Of a stretch of DNA of 64,000 nucleotides, positions 43,834 to 53,073 are shown piece by piece (the first letter of the stretch is position 1; every line of letters starts with the position of its first letter). The position numbers and the translations under genes are program-made. The stretch spans positions 62,001-126,000 of the forward strand of contig NZ_JACWMY010000008.1 in the NCBI RefSeq assembly GCF_014773265.1, given 5' to 3'. The DNA comes from Mucilaginibacter pankratovii. Lineage in GTDB: Bacteria; Bacteroidota; Bacteroidia; Sphingobacteriales; Sphingobacteriaceae. The notes under the pieces were generated by a model, which did no database searches, had not been told where the DNA came from, and saw nothing but the letters and a program-made list of their open reading frames with translations.

Positions 43834-43911
43834 ACCATGCAAATATAAATCAGGTTTGGGTTTATTGCACACAGCTATCCATTGCAATGCGTAAACAACC
43901 GGCAGCAGCAA

Positions 43912-43985
43912 GCAGCAAGAATGTCAAGGCCGGGACTCCGCTGATAAGCGCAGGCCCGCTTGTATAGCCTTGACGCTCTTGCTGC
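43912..43985. other. Large stem-loop 79 bases upstream of the RRM gene
   Basis: Arms GCAGCAAGAATGTCAAGGC (43,912-43,930) and GCCTTGACGCTCTTGCTGC (43,967-43,985) pair over 19 positions with two mismatches. An inner CGGG..CGCT-GATA-AGCG..CCCG hairpin fills the loop. It could be a structured RNA leader, a small RNA or a recombination/transfer site. Confidence 0.65.
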
Positions 43986-44911
43986 GGTGCTAATTTTGTG
44001 GGCGCAGTGCAGTGGATGGTGTTGAACTTTTTATGAGATAAAGCACTGCCGAATAACACACTTTACCTTCCCGCATAATTCTTCCATCGTAAGAAATACC
44101 GTGGAAATAGATTTTTTAGATTGAAATTGCTATCGCGGAATTAGATGAAGCAATATCAAAAAGTCGAAACATAAAGCACTATATAGTCTATTATTAGCAA
44201 GTTATAATATCCCAACACCGAATTAGAAACAATTTATTTAAGCTGAAATCAGGTCGTTTTGGGTACCATCCTGTTACCCCTCAGTGTGGATAATTTTACG
44301 ATCGCAGGTACTTTTTTTAAGAATTTTGGCAGGCTACGGTTAAATATCACACAATGAACTGAGAAATATCTTTTATTACTATCTAATTATTTACCCTCTA
44401 ATAGCCTATTTAACTTCGTTTTAATGCTACGCATCCCAGCATGCGTTCCTGCGCATCCACCTTTACCGAGGCTTTTTTTCTTCGGGATTGCGCCCTTATT
44501 TCTCGATCTTTCTAGCATATATGGCGGGCAATTACGATCATCCCCGCATGATGTGGAATCCGTTGGCTAGGATATCGGGCTTTTCGGCGGGCATAGCAGT
44601 TGGCAAACGGTTTCGTCAAAGCTTGTGTAGGCGTTCAGATTCGCGCCGAAGCGGACCTCAGCCTTTTGGAGGTAGTCGACAAGTGAACTTTTAGGGTAAT
44701 GTCGGGTACCGTTGAGTTAATGTGTTAAAAAAATGCGCAAGCCCGAGCTTGCCTTCGTCTTCGAGTGTGGAAAATACTCTATTGACTAGATAGAGGTGGG
44801 CGCAATCTTCAAGCTCGGTATTGTACCGAATAAGGCTTGTAAAGCTGTGGGGCAATTTAAAATATATCCTGTTTTCGCGATAAAAATTATATACCTAACT
44901 TTACAATCTAC
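43986..44911. other. Gene-free interval, 926 bp
   Basis: The longest non-coding stretch in the window. The left part is A+T-rich; 44,430-44,700 is more GC-rich and carries a 68-codon frame (44,488-44,694) without recognised features. I see no tRNA, large hairpin or repeat shared with the rest of the window. It directly precedes the nucleotidyltransferase operon and may hold its control region, a decayed gene or a non-coding RNA. Confidence 0.4.
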
Positions 44912-45607
44912 GTGAACGACCAACAACTCCCTTCAGTAACATTTGAAAAACTTTGCGGTGTTATAAGCCAAGAGGTGAGGTCGTTTAGCAATATTATCGA
45001 AATAGTTTCCAATATACCGCCTGAATCAGTATTCATCGCTGGTGGTACTGTTCGTGATGCTTTTTTGCAACCAGAGCGAAAGATCAAAGATTTAGATGTT
45101 TTTCTGACAGATGTTGCATTTGAACAATTGGAGGCCTATTTGATGAGTGAAGGTACACTGCAAAGAAATCAATTTGGGACATACCGCTGGTTTGGCCGTG
45201 ACGACGGGGATGTTTACTACGATATTATTATCATTGAAAATTTCTACAACGGACTATGGAACTGTAGGAATATAACAGACGTTCTTAACCAATTCGACAT
45301 TACTGTTAATGCTGTAGCCTTCGATCTGTCAAATGGAACTTTCTATGATCCGGAGAATGGATTGCTAGATATTAATGCAAAAATCCTGCGGGCGGTAAGG
45401 TTTGATTACCCTGAAATAGTAGTTTCAGAAAGCATCCCGCTTTCACGCAACACGGTATTGTGGTGTCGTTATCATCATTATTCAAAGACTCTAGGACTTA
45501 GCCTTGACGAAATAACACGTCAATGGATGATACAAAATGATTATCGAAAGGTAGAAATACCAACCTTTACGCAATATTTCTTTGAACCAGAGGTCGATCA
45601 TGTTTAA
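44912..45607 (+). CDS. Class II poly(A) polymerase/CCA-adding-type nucleotidyltransferase head-domain protein
   Basis: 231 residues, GTG start. The head domain is clear: FIAGGTVRDAFL with GGTVRD at 44-49, metal ligands D60 and D62 in KIKDLDVFLTD, a further acidic strand YYDIIII (about 102-108), the FDITVNAVAFDL block (128-139) and DPENGLLDINAKILRAVRFD (146-165). The long helical RNA-binding part of true CCA-adding enzymes is missing; only ~65 residues follow. So it is a stand-alone nucleotidyltransferase whose substrate (tRNA end, protein or small molecule) is unknown. It overlaps the kinase gene by 8 bases. A TAACTTTA sequence (one mismatch to -7) lies 8 bases before the GTG. Confidence 0.85.
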   Translation: MNDQQLPSVTFEKLCGVISQEVRSFSNIIEIVSNIPPESVFIAGGTVRDAFLQPERKIKDLDVFLTDVAFEQLEAYLMSEGTLQRNQFGTYRWFGRDDGDVYYDIIIIENFYNGLWNCRNITDVLNQFDITVNAVAFDLSNGTFYDPENGLLDINAKILRAVRFDYPEIVVSESIPLSRNTVLWCRYHHYSKTLGLSLDEITRQWMIQNDYRKVEIPTFTQYFFEPEVDHV

Positions 45608-46511
45608 CGAAGCCCAAATACGAGACGTAGCCGCCTCTGCAATTCAAGAAGATGTTATTGCCGTGAGAAAAATTTATGCTGGGGGCATGAATTTCGTATT
45701 TGAGCTTATATTAAAGCAACGGTCTTTAATGCTGAAAGCATACCCGCCCGCAAGGATCCACGCCGCGATCTCTGAATACAACATTTTGATTGCTGCAAGA
45801 TCAGCGGGAGTAATTGTTCCGCAAGCGATGATGTGTGGCACAGAAGATGAATTCGGATATTTGATCTATGCAAGTGTTGAGGGTTCAAACCTCAACTTCG
45901 ACATGTTAGGTGAAACGGAACAATTTCAAGTATCTCAAAGCATAATTGAGAATATCTGGTCTTTGACAAATGTAACCTTTACTTATTTTGGTAGTGTAAC
46001 GGATGATGAAAACAAGTTTTCTACTTGGGGTGGCTTTCTCACTGATTGTATAGAAAGTGGCGAGCAGGCTTTAGCATCCACGGGCCATTTGGCTAGTAGC
46101 CAATTACATACAATGGTTAAATACATGACAACCCATCGATTGTTATCTATGCCTTGTAAGCCGGCTTTGGTTTGGGGTGATCCTAAATCCGAGAATATTT
46201 TAATGACTAACAATCAACTCTCTGCTTTGCTGGATTTTGAATCTTGTTTTTCAGGGGATCCATTACTTTCACTGGGTTATTTATTTGCAAGGGAAGGTGA
46301 CAGCTCCCTTTACAAGGAGCTGTCCGCAAAATTCAATAAACTGATTCCTTTTACCGCTGACGACATTTATTTTTATGCATTGCTTAGGTTGATGCGTATA
46401 AGCAAATACCTGAACACCGTTTTACCTACTGGAAAGAAAAGGCTTCCTGTACTTAGCTATTTTCCAGGCATTCAAAAATCCTTAAACCGTATCAACTCAC
46501 AACATGGATAA
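45600..46511 (+). CDS. APH/choline-kinase-fold phosphotransferase
   Basis: 303 residues from ATG 45600, whose ATG overlaps the previous stop (ATGTTTAA). Kinase-fold marks: K46 in LMLKAYPP, E59 in SEYNILIAARSAGV, hinge YLIYASVEG, catalytic loop VWGDPKSENILM (192-202, a D..K..N arrangement replacing HGDxxxxN) and metal-binding LDFE (211-214) followed by GDPLLSLGYL. Members of this fold phosphorylate aminoglycosides, choline, homoserine or other small molecules. The first residue of the catalytic triad motif is Trp not His. Substrate unknown. The overlaps with both neighbours imply co-translation and joint function. Confidence 0.85.
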   Translation: MFNEAQIRDVAASAIQEDVIAVRKIYAGGMNFVFELILKQRSLMLKAYPPARIHAAISEYNILIAARSAGVIVPQAMMCGTEDEFGYLIYASVEGSNLNFDMLGETEQFQVSQSIIENIWSLTNVTFTYFGSVTDDENKFSTWGGFLTDCIESGEQALASTGHLASSQLHTMVKYMTTHRLLSMPCKPALVWGDPKSENILMTNNQLSALLDFESCFSGDPLLSLGYLFAREGDSSLYKELSAKFNKLIPFTADDIYFYALLRLMRISKYLNTVLPTGKKRLPVLSYFPGIQKSLNRINSQHG

Positions 46512-47346
46512 AAATATTATCTTCACAAGTTTGCTGCTCATCAGCATTGTCATTTTACTTGTCCCTCCAATTCTTGCACTATCCTTTAGGCGGCGGATGC
46601 GTATCCTTGATCGGTTAGGAAATCAGATTCAGGCCAGGATCAGGGCAGCCCAAACGGCCGGAAATACGAGCACAATACAAAATATAAATACACGGACTAC
46701 TACTATTTGGACGGCTGCATTTATTGTATTTACTTCATTGCTATCATTAGCTGCATTCAATTCAACCCATCAGATTGTTGACAAGTTGGTTAAACCGGTA
46801 ACTATTACCTGGATTAAATCTGATACACTTAAATTAAAACCCGGACCTGTATGGTTTTACTATGATAATAAAAACGGCGTTTTGAACACGCTGCATGTGA
46901 TCAACGAAACTGAAAAAACGCAGTTGTCTGGTTTGATCAATGATGACGAGAAAATTTATGCAAGTTATAGCCAAGCTATAGACAAATTGGCCTTTCAGTC
47001 AAATCTACCCAAACCATCTACTTTGTATGTTTGGTTGACATTACTCTATGCGGTTGCGGGTTTGCTTGGCGTTCAATTGCGGACAATCAACAATTTTATT
47101 GGCCGTGCCTGCTATAGAAATTTCGATTTTCACGTCTGGTGGCCATGGTATCTGGTACGACCATTAGTTGGTTTTATAACCGGAGCGGTGGTGTTTTTAT
47201 TAATTGACAGTAAGCAGTTACTTGCTGGCGATTCAGCAGGCGGTATGAGTGCCCTGGCTTTAGCCGCCGCATTTTTAGGTGGTTTTAGCGCTGACGAATT
47301 TTATGAGTTACTGCGAAAAATATCGAAACGGATTTTAGGATCTTAG
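46504..47346 (+). CDS. Multi-pass membrane protein, third gene of the operon
   Basis: 280 residues, overlapping the kinase gene by 8 bases. Hydrophobic segments lie near 5-27, 64-86, 176-196, 213-237 and 247-266. A soluble loop of about 90 residues (87-175) is included, and basic residues follow segment 1 (LSFRRRMRILDRLGNQIQAR). The last segment is Ala/Gly-rich (GGMSALALAAAFLGGFSADE). No known family is recognised. In an operon with two nucleotide-using enzymes it could be the membrane effector or sensor; that is inference. Confidence 0.75.
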   Translation: MDKNIIFTSLLLISIVILLVPPILALSFRRRMRILDRLGNQIQARIRAAQTAGNTSTIQNINTRTTTIWTAAFIVFTSLLSLAAFNSTHQIVDKLVKPVTITWIKSDTLKLKPGPVWFYYDNKNGVLNTLHVINETEKTQLSGLINDDEKIYASYSQAIDKLAFQSNLPKPSTLYVWLTLLYAVAGLLGVQLRTINNFIGRACYRNFDFHVWWPWYLVRPLVGFITGAVVFLLIDSKQLLAGDSAGGMSALALAAAFLGGFSADEFYELLRKISKRILGS

Positions 47347-47437
47347 GTATAATCGAATTAAGCCATAAAAATTCTTTAACGCCTTATTCAAAATCAAGCA
47401 CTTAAAAGGTTAAATCGCTGTTGCAAAAAAGTATATT

Positions 47438-50400
47438 CTAAACATCAAGACCCTTTTTATTACGTACCAACTTCTTTTTAAGATTCAATTTATAATTAAT
47501 ATTAATGAAGATGTGATATAAGCGGGTGCTGGAGGCGTGCTCTGTTATGGCCATTTTTACTGATGCATTTGTTTTGTTATGTTCGGGTTGAATTGCTTTC
47601 CCTATCAGCTCGTAGCCTGATTGAAATTCGATAAAATCTTGTACAATGTCGATATAGCTTGCCCAGGTGGTGTCGAAGCTTTCCGCTTCGCCGAGGAAAT
47701 AATTGACTATAAAATAAAGTTTGCGACTCGGGTCATAATTAAACACCTTGAGGTTATGCTTTTGGACTTCTGTAGTGTTTTTTCCTTCCAGAATCAAAGC
47801 TTCGCAAATAGCTAAAAGTTCGTGTTTGGCAGAGTAGAAACCAAAATCGATCTCTCCTACGTTAGCTTCAGGTTTTGTGCCATCGATAGTTGAGCCAGGC
47901 TCGTCTTCCTTTTTATCGGAGTAGCCGCCCCGTAGCGTTTCGATACTCCAGTGAAAATGCTGTAGCCTACTGTTGAGGATCAGCATTAAGAGATCAGAGT
48001 ATTTATCTTCATAATGCACGTTGGAAAGTGCGTTGACCTTAAAGAGCATTTCACTACAGGCTTCCAGCAGCTCATTAAGAATAAACTCGGCAACTGTTTG
48101 AACGACAAGACCGTTCCCGGTAATGACCTGTACAAGTTTTTCGGGCGGAAGGGTAATGATCCGGTTGTGTTGTTCAGTAAGGTAGCTGATCGTTTCCGGG
48201 GTTATGGTCAACTGTTCCAGCTCAGTGATGAATGCCGGAAATCCGCCGCTGCTTAAAGCATGCGTGTTTTTGGCTTCCTGTAGCAACATTTCGGCCTGTG
48301 CCTGCATCTTCCGCCGCATCAAATTCTTGATCCTTATTTCCAAGAAATTCTGTTTTAAATGAATACCGTTGTCAAGTTCATGGTAAAGGTTATCAAAATC
48401 TTCGTCCATTGTTAAGGCCTCGAAGGCTTCCAGTTTGTTAATGGATATTTTTTCGCTTATGTAGGCAAGATTATCGCCGTTACTGACTTGTTGCTGATAG
48501 CTGTTCCATTCATCCAAAGCACTGGCATATATCTGCAATTGCTGTTGTTTATTCTCGGTGATACCCGCCCAGGCCAGATGGGAAGCAAAACGATTGAGGG
48601 CGAAAACCGGTTTGTCGGTGTGCGCATGTGATAAAAGTTTATTAAAGATATGGTAAGCCTTTGGGGGCTCTTTGCTGTCAAGATAGATAAGCCCTTCATA
48701 GAACTCCTTTTCTTGGGTGGATGAAAATTCCCGTCCATAACTCATTTCTTTATCGAGCCACTCTAGGTCCCTTATTCGCTGCAGATCCTTGTAATGGTAA
48801 GCGATCAATAAATTTGCTCGAAAATGAAAGACCTCATTCTCAAACTTTTGATGAGAAATACGCCTTCTTTCATTTGGATCTTCGGATTTTTTCAGGGCAG
48901 CCTCCGCCTGTTTGATGAACTCCGGGCTGTAGGTTAAGCTTTGTATAACAAATTGTTTATCGGCATAAGAAAGTTCGTCCATGACCTGCTGGATATTTTG
49001 CTCATTGAGTACAATGTTAAGCAGTTCTTTTTTCTCATCTTCACTTATGATAAACTCGATCATTTTAAGCGAACGGATCAGATGATCCGATTTGGTGAGT
49101 TCACGGATGATACCCCGGCGGTTTTCTTTGCTGAATTTATTGATCGTACCGCCGATCAGCGGTAATAGCTCTTCGCTCCTGGCGCCAAATGTCCAGCGCT
49201 CCAGTATTTCGTTAAAGATATTATACCTGGACCGGGTTGGGTCGGCAATGCAATACGAGGTGGTAAGCGTAGTCAGCTTATTTTCAAGCTTACTAAGTAC
49301 CGAAGCAACCGGTAAACCGACAATCACGTTGGTTCCTTGGTGGCTATAAATTTCTACAAATCCTTTGATCAGGATAAAAATATGATTTCTCAATTTCTTA
49401 CCGGCAAGCATATTCCCGTCATCATATTCGCTTGCCGCCTTACTGAACTTCAATTCTTCCGGCGACAAAAATTCATCAAAAAGAAAATTCTGCTCCATCA
49501 GGAGAAATAGCTTTCCCCAATAGATAAACTCATCTTTGTCTCCATTGCCCATCCAACTTGGCAAAGCGGGCTTCAACTTTCGGCCTTCCTCAAAATAGAT
49601 CTTTTGAACTTCCTTACAGTTAATGGCTTCTAGATAGGAATTGATAAAGCCCTGCAGATAGGAAAGAACCTCTTCTTCATCAACGACTTTCTCACCTTCA
49701 GAATCGCGCTTCCGGCTGAGCTCTATCAACCAGGCCATTAGGTCCAGCTGCTCATGAAAAAGGCCAATAAGGCCGTTCCCGTAACTTTCAGGCTGCATAG
49801 CAACAATCTGCTTAAAAAGTTTATCCAAAACCTCGGGATAGAATAGTTTTTTAAACTTTAAGCTTCTGGAGTAAACGATCCCCGGTAGCTCTTCGCTTGT
49901 AAATCGTTTCCTTAATGTCTCGGAAAGAGTTGGCTGATCTGCCTGTTCATGATTTTGATAACCACGTTTATTGCTGATGGCAATAAACTTTTTGCGGGTA
50001 CTCAATGCAAAACACTGAAACAGAATTTTAGCTTTACGGTCATTGCTGATCTTGTTGTCGCCAGAGAGCACTTTCAAGAGTAATTCAAAACCCTCTTCGA
50101 TGATCTTTGATTTGATATGGCCAATATCAGTTCCCACCGCGTTTGCTACATTCATTTTAAACAATAAGCGAAAGCCAAGTGCGGCAGTTTTCTCATTGAT
50201 GATCAAAAAAGGAAGAATTTCAGGATGCCAGTAATATAATAAAAAGCAGCTGTACCAAAATGCGTAAATTTTGTCACCCGCCGAACGAAGTAATTGGAAA
50301 GTGTGCTCGAACTTAAAAGCCTGGTCATTTGCGATAAGCTCAGTCAGTAAATAGGTTATGGCGTGACGGCAGCCTTGTTCGATAAGCAACTCATCTCCGT

Positions 50401-51541
50401 GATCATTGGCCAGGCCGGTTAGTAATTCATAAACTTCATAAAAGTCCTCCGGGATGGCCGATAGTTCCTGGTGATCATAATATTCGGGAATAATTTGTTC
50501 ACGGTAAGCATGATGGCTGTCAAGCCTTAATTTGTCATACTCTGCCTTATGATTATCCAGGTCGGACTCCGTAGTTACGGCAAGCAATGCAGCCGCTAAA
50601 AACCGCCTTTTAGCATTGTCGGGCATTTTGGCGCACAAGCTTGAATTATCGCTGCGAAATACCATCCGGTAATACCAGTAGTTTAACCGATCGAAGTCAT
50701 CAACGAAAGCATTATTTTCAAGCAATCGTTCCCAAAAAATCACCGCTGCCTCGCGTATAACATTGACATTTATATCTTCTTCGTTGTAGTCGAAGTGCAC
50801 ACTATACGTGCTATCCGCTTCATACTCCTGGAACACTTTATTGGCGATCAATTGTTCGAGTGGGGGTGTTCCGGTAAACATAACACAATGCTGTCCATAA
50901 ATTATGCTCAAATCAGCCGCTGCAATTAGCAAGTCGTCATTTTTAGTGAACTCATGAAAAGCAGAAATAAACTCGAACGCCGAAAGATTTTCCAAAGTGT
51001 AGATGGCCTGGCGGGTATTGTAATATTCCAGCGTTCCGTTCTCATTTACCTTAAAATATTTGTTCTTCACTTTTGCCAGATCCGGCACCGTGCCGTTTAA
51101 CTTGCCATATTCAATGGCCAGTTCATGCAGCTGATCAAACGTTTTATGCTTAACTCGGTCTGCATTGCTCATGCCGTCAAGGAATACGATCTCATTTTTA
51201 AAAAGCTTAAGCTCGTCTAGTTTATCAGGCCCGAACCAAATGGCTTTCGGCGTGCTGACCTGGCCAAATACCGACCGCAACCAACCTTTTTTAAAAAGGT
51301 CTTCCAGGTCGACCTGTTGCCCGGTTTCTTGCTGGAAGCTGTCCCTTAAATCATTTATTTTTTCCCGTGTAACGATCCGACCTTCGGCCGGAAAGGTTCT
51401 TTCGAGCACCGCAGCAAAAAAATAGGCAGCACCCCATAAATTTTGGCGGTTAGCAGAATCATTGTATGCTGATTTTCTTGGGTATGGTTTATAAAAGAAA
51501 AGTTTTTCGCCAAGCTTACGGGCATCGTCAAAGTTTTGCAT
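47438..51541 (-). CDS. Very large protein of unknown family, 1367 aa
   Basis: The biggest gene in the window. No signal peptide, no membrane segment, no Walker A motif and no recognisable nuclease or protease motif. It is largely alpha-helical by composition, with stretches that look TPR- or HEAT-like (for example AYHYKDLQRIRDLEWLDKE, FYEGLIYLDSKEPPKAYHIF, EIRIKNLMRRKMQAQAEMLL). N-terminal about 1-160 is a separate globular part (FYKPYPRKSAYNDSANRQNL onward). It is divergent from the HEPN gene at 51633 with a 91-bp gap and convergent with the nucleotidyltransferase operon. Length and setting resemble large sensor-type proteins of anti-phage islands; this is not shown by any motif. Confidence 0.75.
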   Translation of the reverse strand: MQNFDDARKLGEKLFFYKPYPRKSAYNDSANRQNLWGAAYFFAAVLERTFPAEGRIVTREKINDLRDSFQQETGQQVDLEDLFKKGWLRSVFGQVSTPKAIWFGPDKLDELKLFKNEIVFLDGMSNADRVKHKTFDQLHELAIEYGKLNGTVPDLAKVKNKYFKVNENGTLEYYNTRQAIYTLENLSAFEFISAFHEFTKNDDLLIAAADLSIIYGQHCVMFTGTPPLEQLIANKVFQEYEADSTYSVHFDYNEEDINVNVIREAAVIFWERLLENNAFVDDFDRLNYWYYRMVFRSDNSSLCAKMPDNAKRRFLAAALLAVTTESDLDNHKAEYDKLRLDSHHAYREQIIPEYYDHQELSAIPEDFYEVYELLTGLANDHGDELLIEQGCRHAITYLLTELIANDQAFKFEHTFQLLRSAGDKIYAFWYSCFLLYYWHPEILPFLIINEKTAALGFRLLFKMNVANAVGTDIGHIKSKIIEEGFELLLKVLSGDNKISNDRKAKILFQCFALSTRKKFIAISNKRGYQNHEQADQPTLSETLRKRFTSEELPGIVYSRSLKFKKLFYPEVLDKLFKQIVAMQPESYGNGLIGLFHEQLDLMAWLIELSRKRDSEGEKVVDEEEVLSYLQGFINSYLEAINCKEVQKIYFEEGRKLKPALPSWMGNGDKDEFIYWGKLFLLMEQNFLFDEFLSPEELKFSKAASEYDDGNMLAGKKLRNHIFILIKGFVEIYSHQGTNVIVGLPVASVLSKLENKLTTLTTSYCIADPTRSRYNIFNEILERWTFGARSEELLPLIGGTINKFSKENRRGIIRELTKSDHLIRSLKMIEFIISEDEKKELLNIVLNEQNIQQVMDELSYADKQFVIQSLTYSPEFIKQAEAALKKSEDPNERRRISHQKFENEVFHFRANLLIAYHYKDLQRIRDLEWLDKEMSYGREFSSTQEKEFYEGLIYLDSKEPPKAYHIFNKLLSHAHTDKPVFALNRFASHLAWAGITENKQQQLQIYASALDEWNSYQQQVSNGDNLAYISEKISINKLEAFEALTMDEDFDNLYHELDNGIHLKQNFLEIRIKNLMRRKMQAQAEMLLQEAKNTHALSSGGFPAFITELEQLTITPETISYLTEQHNRIITLPPEKLVQVITGNGLVVQTVAEFILNELLEACSEMLFKVNALSNVHYEDKYSDLLMLILNSRLQHFHWSIETLRGGYSDKKEDEPGSTIDGTKPEANVGEIDFGFYSAKHELLAICEALILEGKNTTEVQKHNLKVFNYDPSRKLYFIVNYFLGEAESFDTTWASYIDIVQDFIEFQSGYELIGKAIQPEHNKTNASVKMAITEHASSTRLYHIFININYKLNLKKKLVRNKKGLDV

Positions 51542-51567
51542 CGAAAATTATCTAGGATCAGGTTTTA

Positions 51568-51575
51568 TATATTTG
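51568..51575 (+). promoter_or_regulatory. -7 element in the divergent 91-bp promoter region
   Basis: TATATTTG, an exact TAnnTTTG match on the + strand, 57 bases before the HEPN gene ATG. No TTG at the expected upstream distance. Confidence 0.4.
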
Positions 51576-51632
51576 ATATCTTCACTAAATAACGCAAGTT
51601 AAGGAAACATATATAATTGCTGTGCCGATAAA

Positions 51633-53060
51633 ATGGATAACGAGATACCATACGATGTAGAGAAAGAAATTTTTGGTTCACTTAGCGTAATCAAAAGTCT
51701 ACAAAATGAGAAGGTTTATAAGATCAAAAGCCCCGACACACCTTTGGATAATAAACTGGCGACGATAGAAAAAGTCGGCGACAGTGATTTTTTATGCAAA
51801 GTATATTGTGAGGATCTCATCGAACCCCTTGCGAGTAGAAAAAGCGCAGGCTATGGTGCATTTGAGGATTTTTACCTGGAGTCCGGCGAGGAAATTTACT
51901 TCATAAGGGCGAAATCTGTTTTGGAAATCAGTAGATCGCTCAACGTCCCTTCGCTCCTGCAATTCAAACTGACCCATTTTCAAAAAGGCCGGGGAGAGGA
52001 CTTTGACAATAAGTTGCTGCGCCTGATCATTCCCGTTAGCAACAAACCCAGTTTTACTGCGCTTTCCGACAAACGGCTCAAAATAGGCAATCATTATCTC
52101 CCATCCGGATTGGTAGAAATCAATGTCGACAATCTCCCCTTTCAGCTGTTTCGGTCCGTTAACGACGAAGCAAATCATCTGGTCATCGAATCGTTACACC
52201 CTGTTTCCCTTGAGAGCTTTAAAAAGCTGTCAGACAGTATCATCACGGGCTACGCATTGGTTTCCGGAAACCTGCATTTAGGTGAATACTACTATCATGT
52301 GATCGAAGCGGATTTCAATGCTAAACAACGTATCATCTATGAGAAAAATGAGCCTGCCGCGATTACGGATGTCACGCTGCTTAATCATAACGATTTTAAA
52401 CATCATCTAGAAAACACCACCAGTTCCAAAGCGCTACACCATCATTGTATTCCTATGACAACGGCGGTTTTCTCCTCTCTTTGCCAAAGAGCCCATGACA
52501 ACGAGGTTTATGCGCGTTGCTGCAGGTTCATCATAGAAGGACACCAATCCAAACAAGGTCTGCTCAAGGGTGGAATATATTCCATTGGGATTGAGACTAT
52601 AGCCGGCATTCTTTATGAGGAAAACGCAGAACGTATCAATCCGATAGACGACAAGAAATTGGCTAAGAAAATAATCACTAAGGTCCGTGAGTCGATCAGT
52701 GAATATGATGCCTTTATCTCGGATTATGGCAAGGATATACTCGATGCCAAGATCAAAGCCTTAAATAGCCCCACAAATGCTAAAAAGCTCTCCAGGCCGT
52801 TCGAGTTGTTCGGCATTACTTTACCGGAGGAAGACGTCGCAGTGCTAAACACAAGGAACAAGTTCCTGCACGGTACATCACCATTAGAAAACAACGAAAA
52901 CCCGGAGGAACTACAGGCCATCGTCAACAAACTGCTCTTCATGCTGATGGTGCTGATGTTAAAACATGCTGGGTATAGTGGCCATATTATACATTACCCT
53001 GACTATATCAAATACCGTTACACATCGCCGTACAACGGGCAGTTATTTTTTACGATATAA
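51633..53060 (+). CDS. ApeA-like protein with C-terminal HEPN domain
   Basis: 475 residues. The N-terminal ~290 residues are a beta-rich domain (IEKVGDSDFLCKVYCEDL..., IYFIRAKSVLEISRSLNVPS), the place of the ApeA N-terminal domain. The last ~180 form a helical HEPN domain, with the RX4H motif R408-N-K-F-L-H413 in TRNKFLHGTSPLEN and the following helix EELQAIVNKLLFMLMVLMLK. In HEPN RNases the Arg/His pair is catalytic. ApeA is a known single-gene anti-phage protein, so RNA cleavage during infection is the likely role. Sequence-level membership of ApeA is my best judgement, not proven. Confidence 0.8.
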   Translation: MDNEIPYDVEKEIFGSLSVIKSLQNEKVYKIKSPDTPLDNKLATIEKVGDSDFLCKVYCEDLIEPLASRKSAGYGAFEDFYLESGEEIYFIRAKSVLEISRSLNVPSLLQFKLTHFQKGRGEDFDNKLLRLIIPVSNKPSFTALSDKRLKIGNHYLPSGLVEINVDNLPFQLFRSVNDEANHLVIESLHPVSLESFKKLSDSIITGYALVSGNLHLGEYYYHVIEADFNAKQRIIYEKNEPAAITDVTLLNHNDFKHHLENTTSSKALHHHCIPMTTAVFSSLCQRAHDNEVYARCCRFIIEGHQSKQGLLKGGIYSIGIETIAGILYEENAERINPIDDKKLAKKIITKVRESISEYDAFISDYGKDILDAKIKALNSPTNAKKLSRPFELFGITLPEEDVAVLNTRNKFLHGTSPLENNENPEELQAIVNKLLFMLMVLMLKHAGYSGHIIHYPDYIKYRYTSPYNGQLFFTI

Positions 53061-53073
53061 GAACAGTTCTGAG

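Noticed and set aside
44488..44694. 68-codon open frame in the long gap
   Set aside because: No recognised motif, unusual composition and no RBS or promoter; not enough to call a gene.
47438..51541. Interpretation of the 1367-residue protein as an Avs/STAND NTPase
   Set aside because: No GxxxxGK[ST] Walker A or NACHT-type motif could be found anywhere in the sequence.
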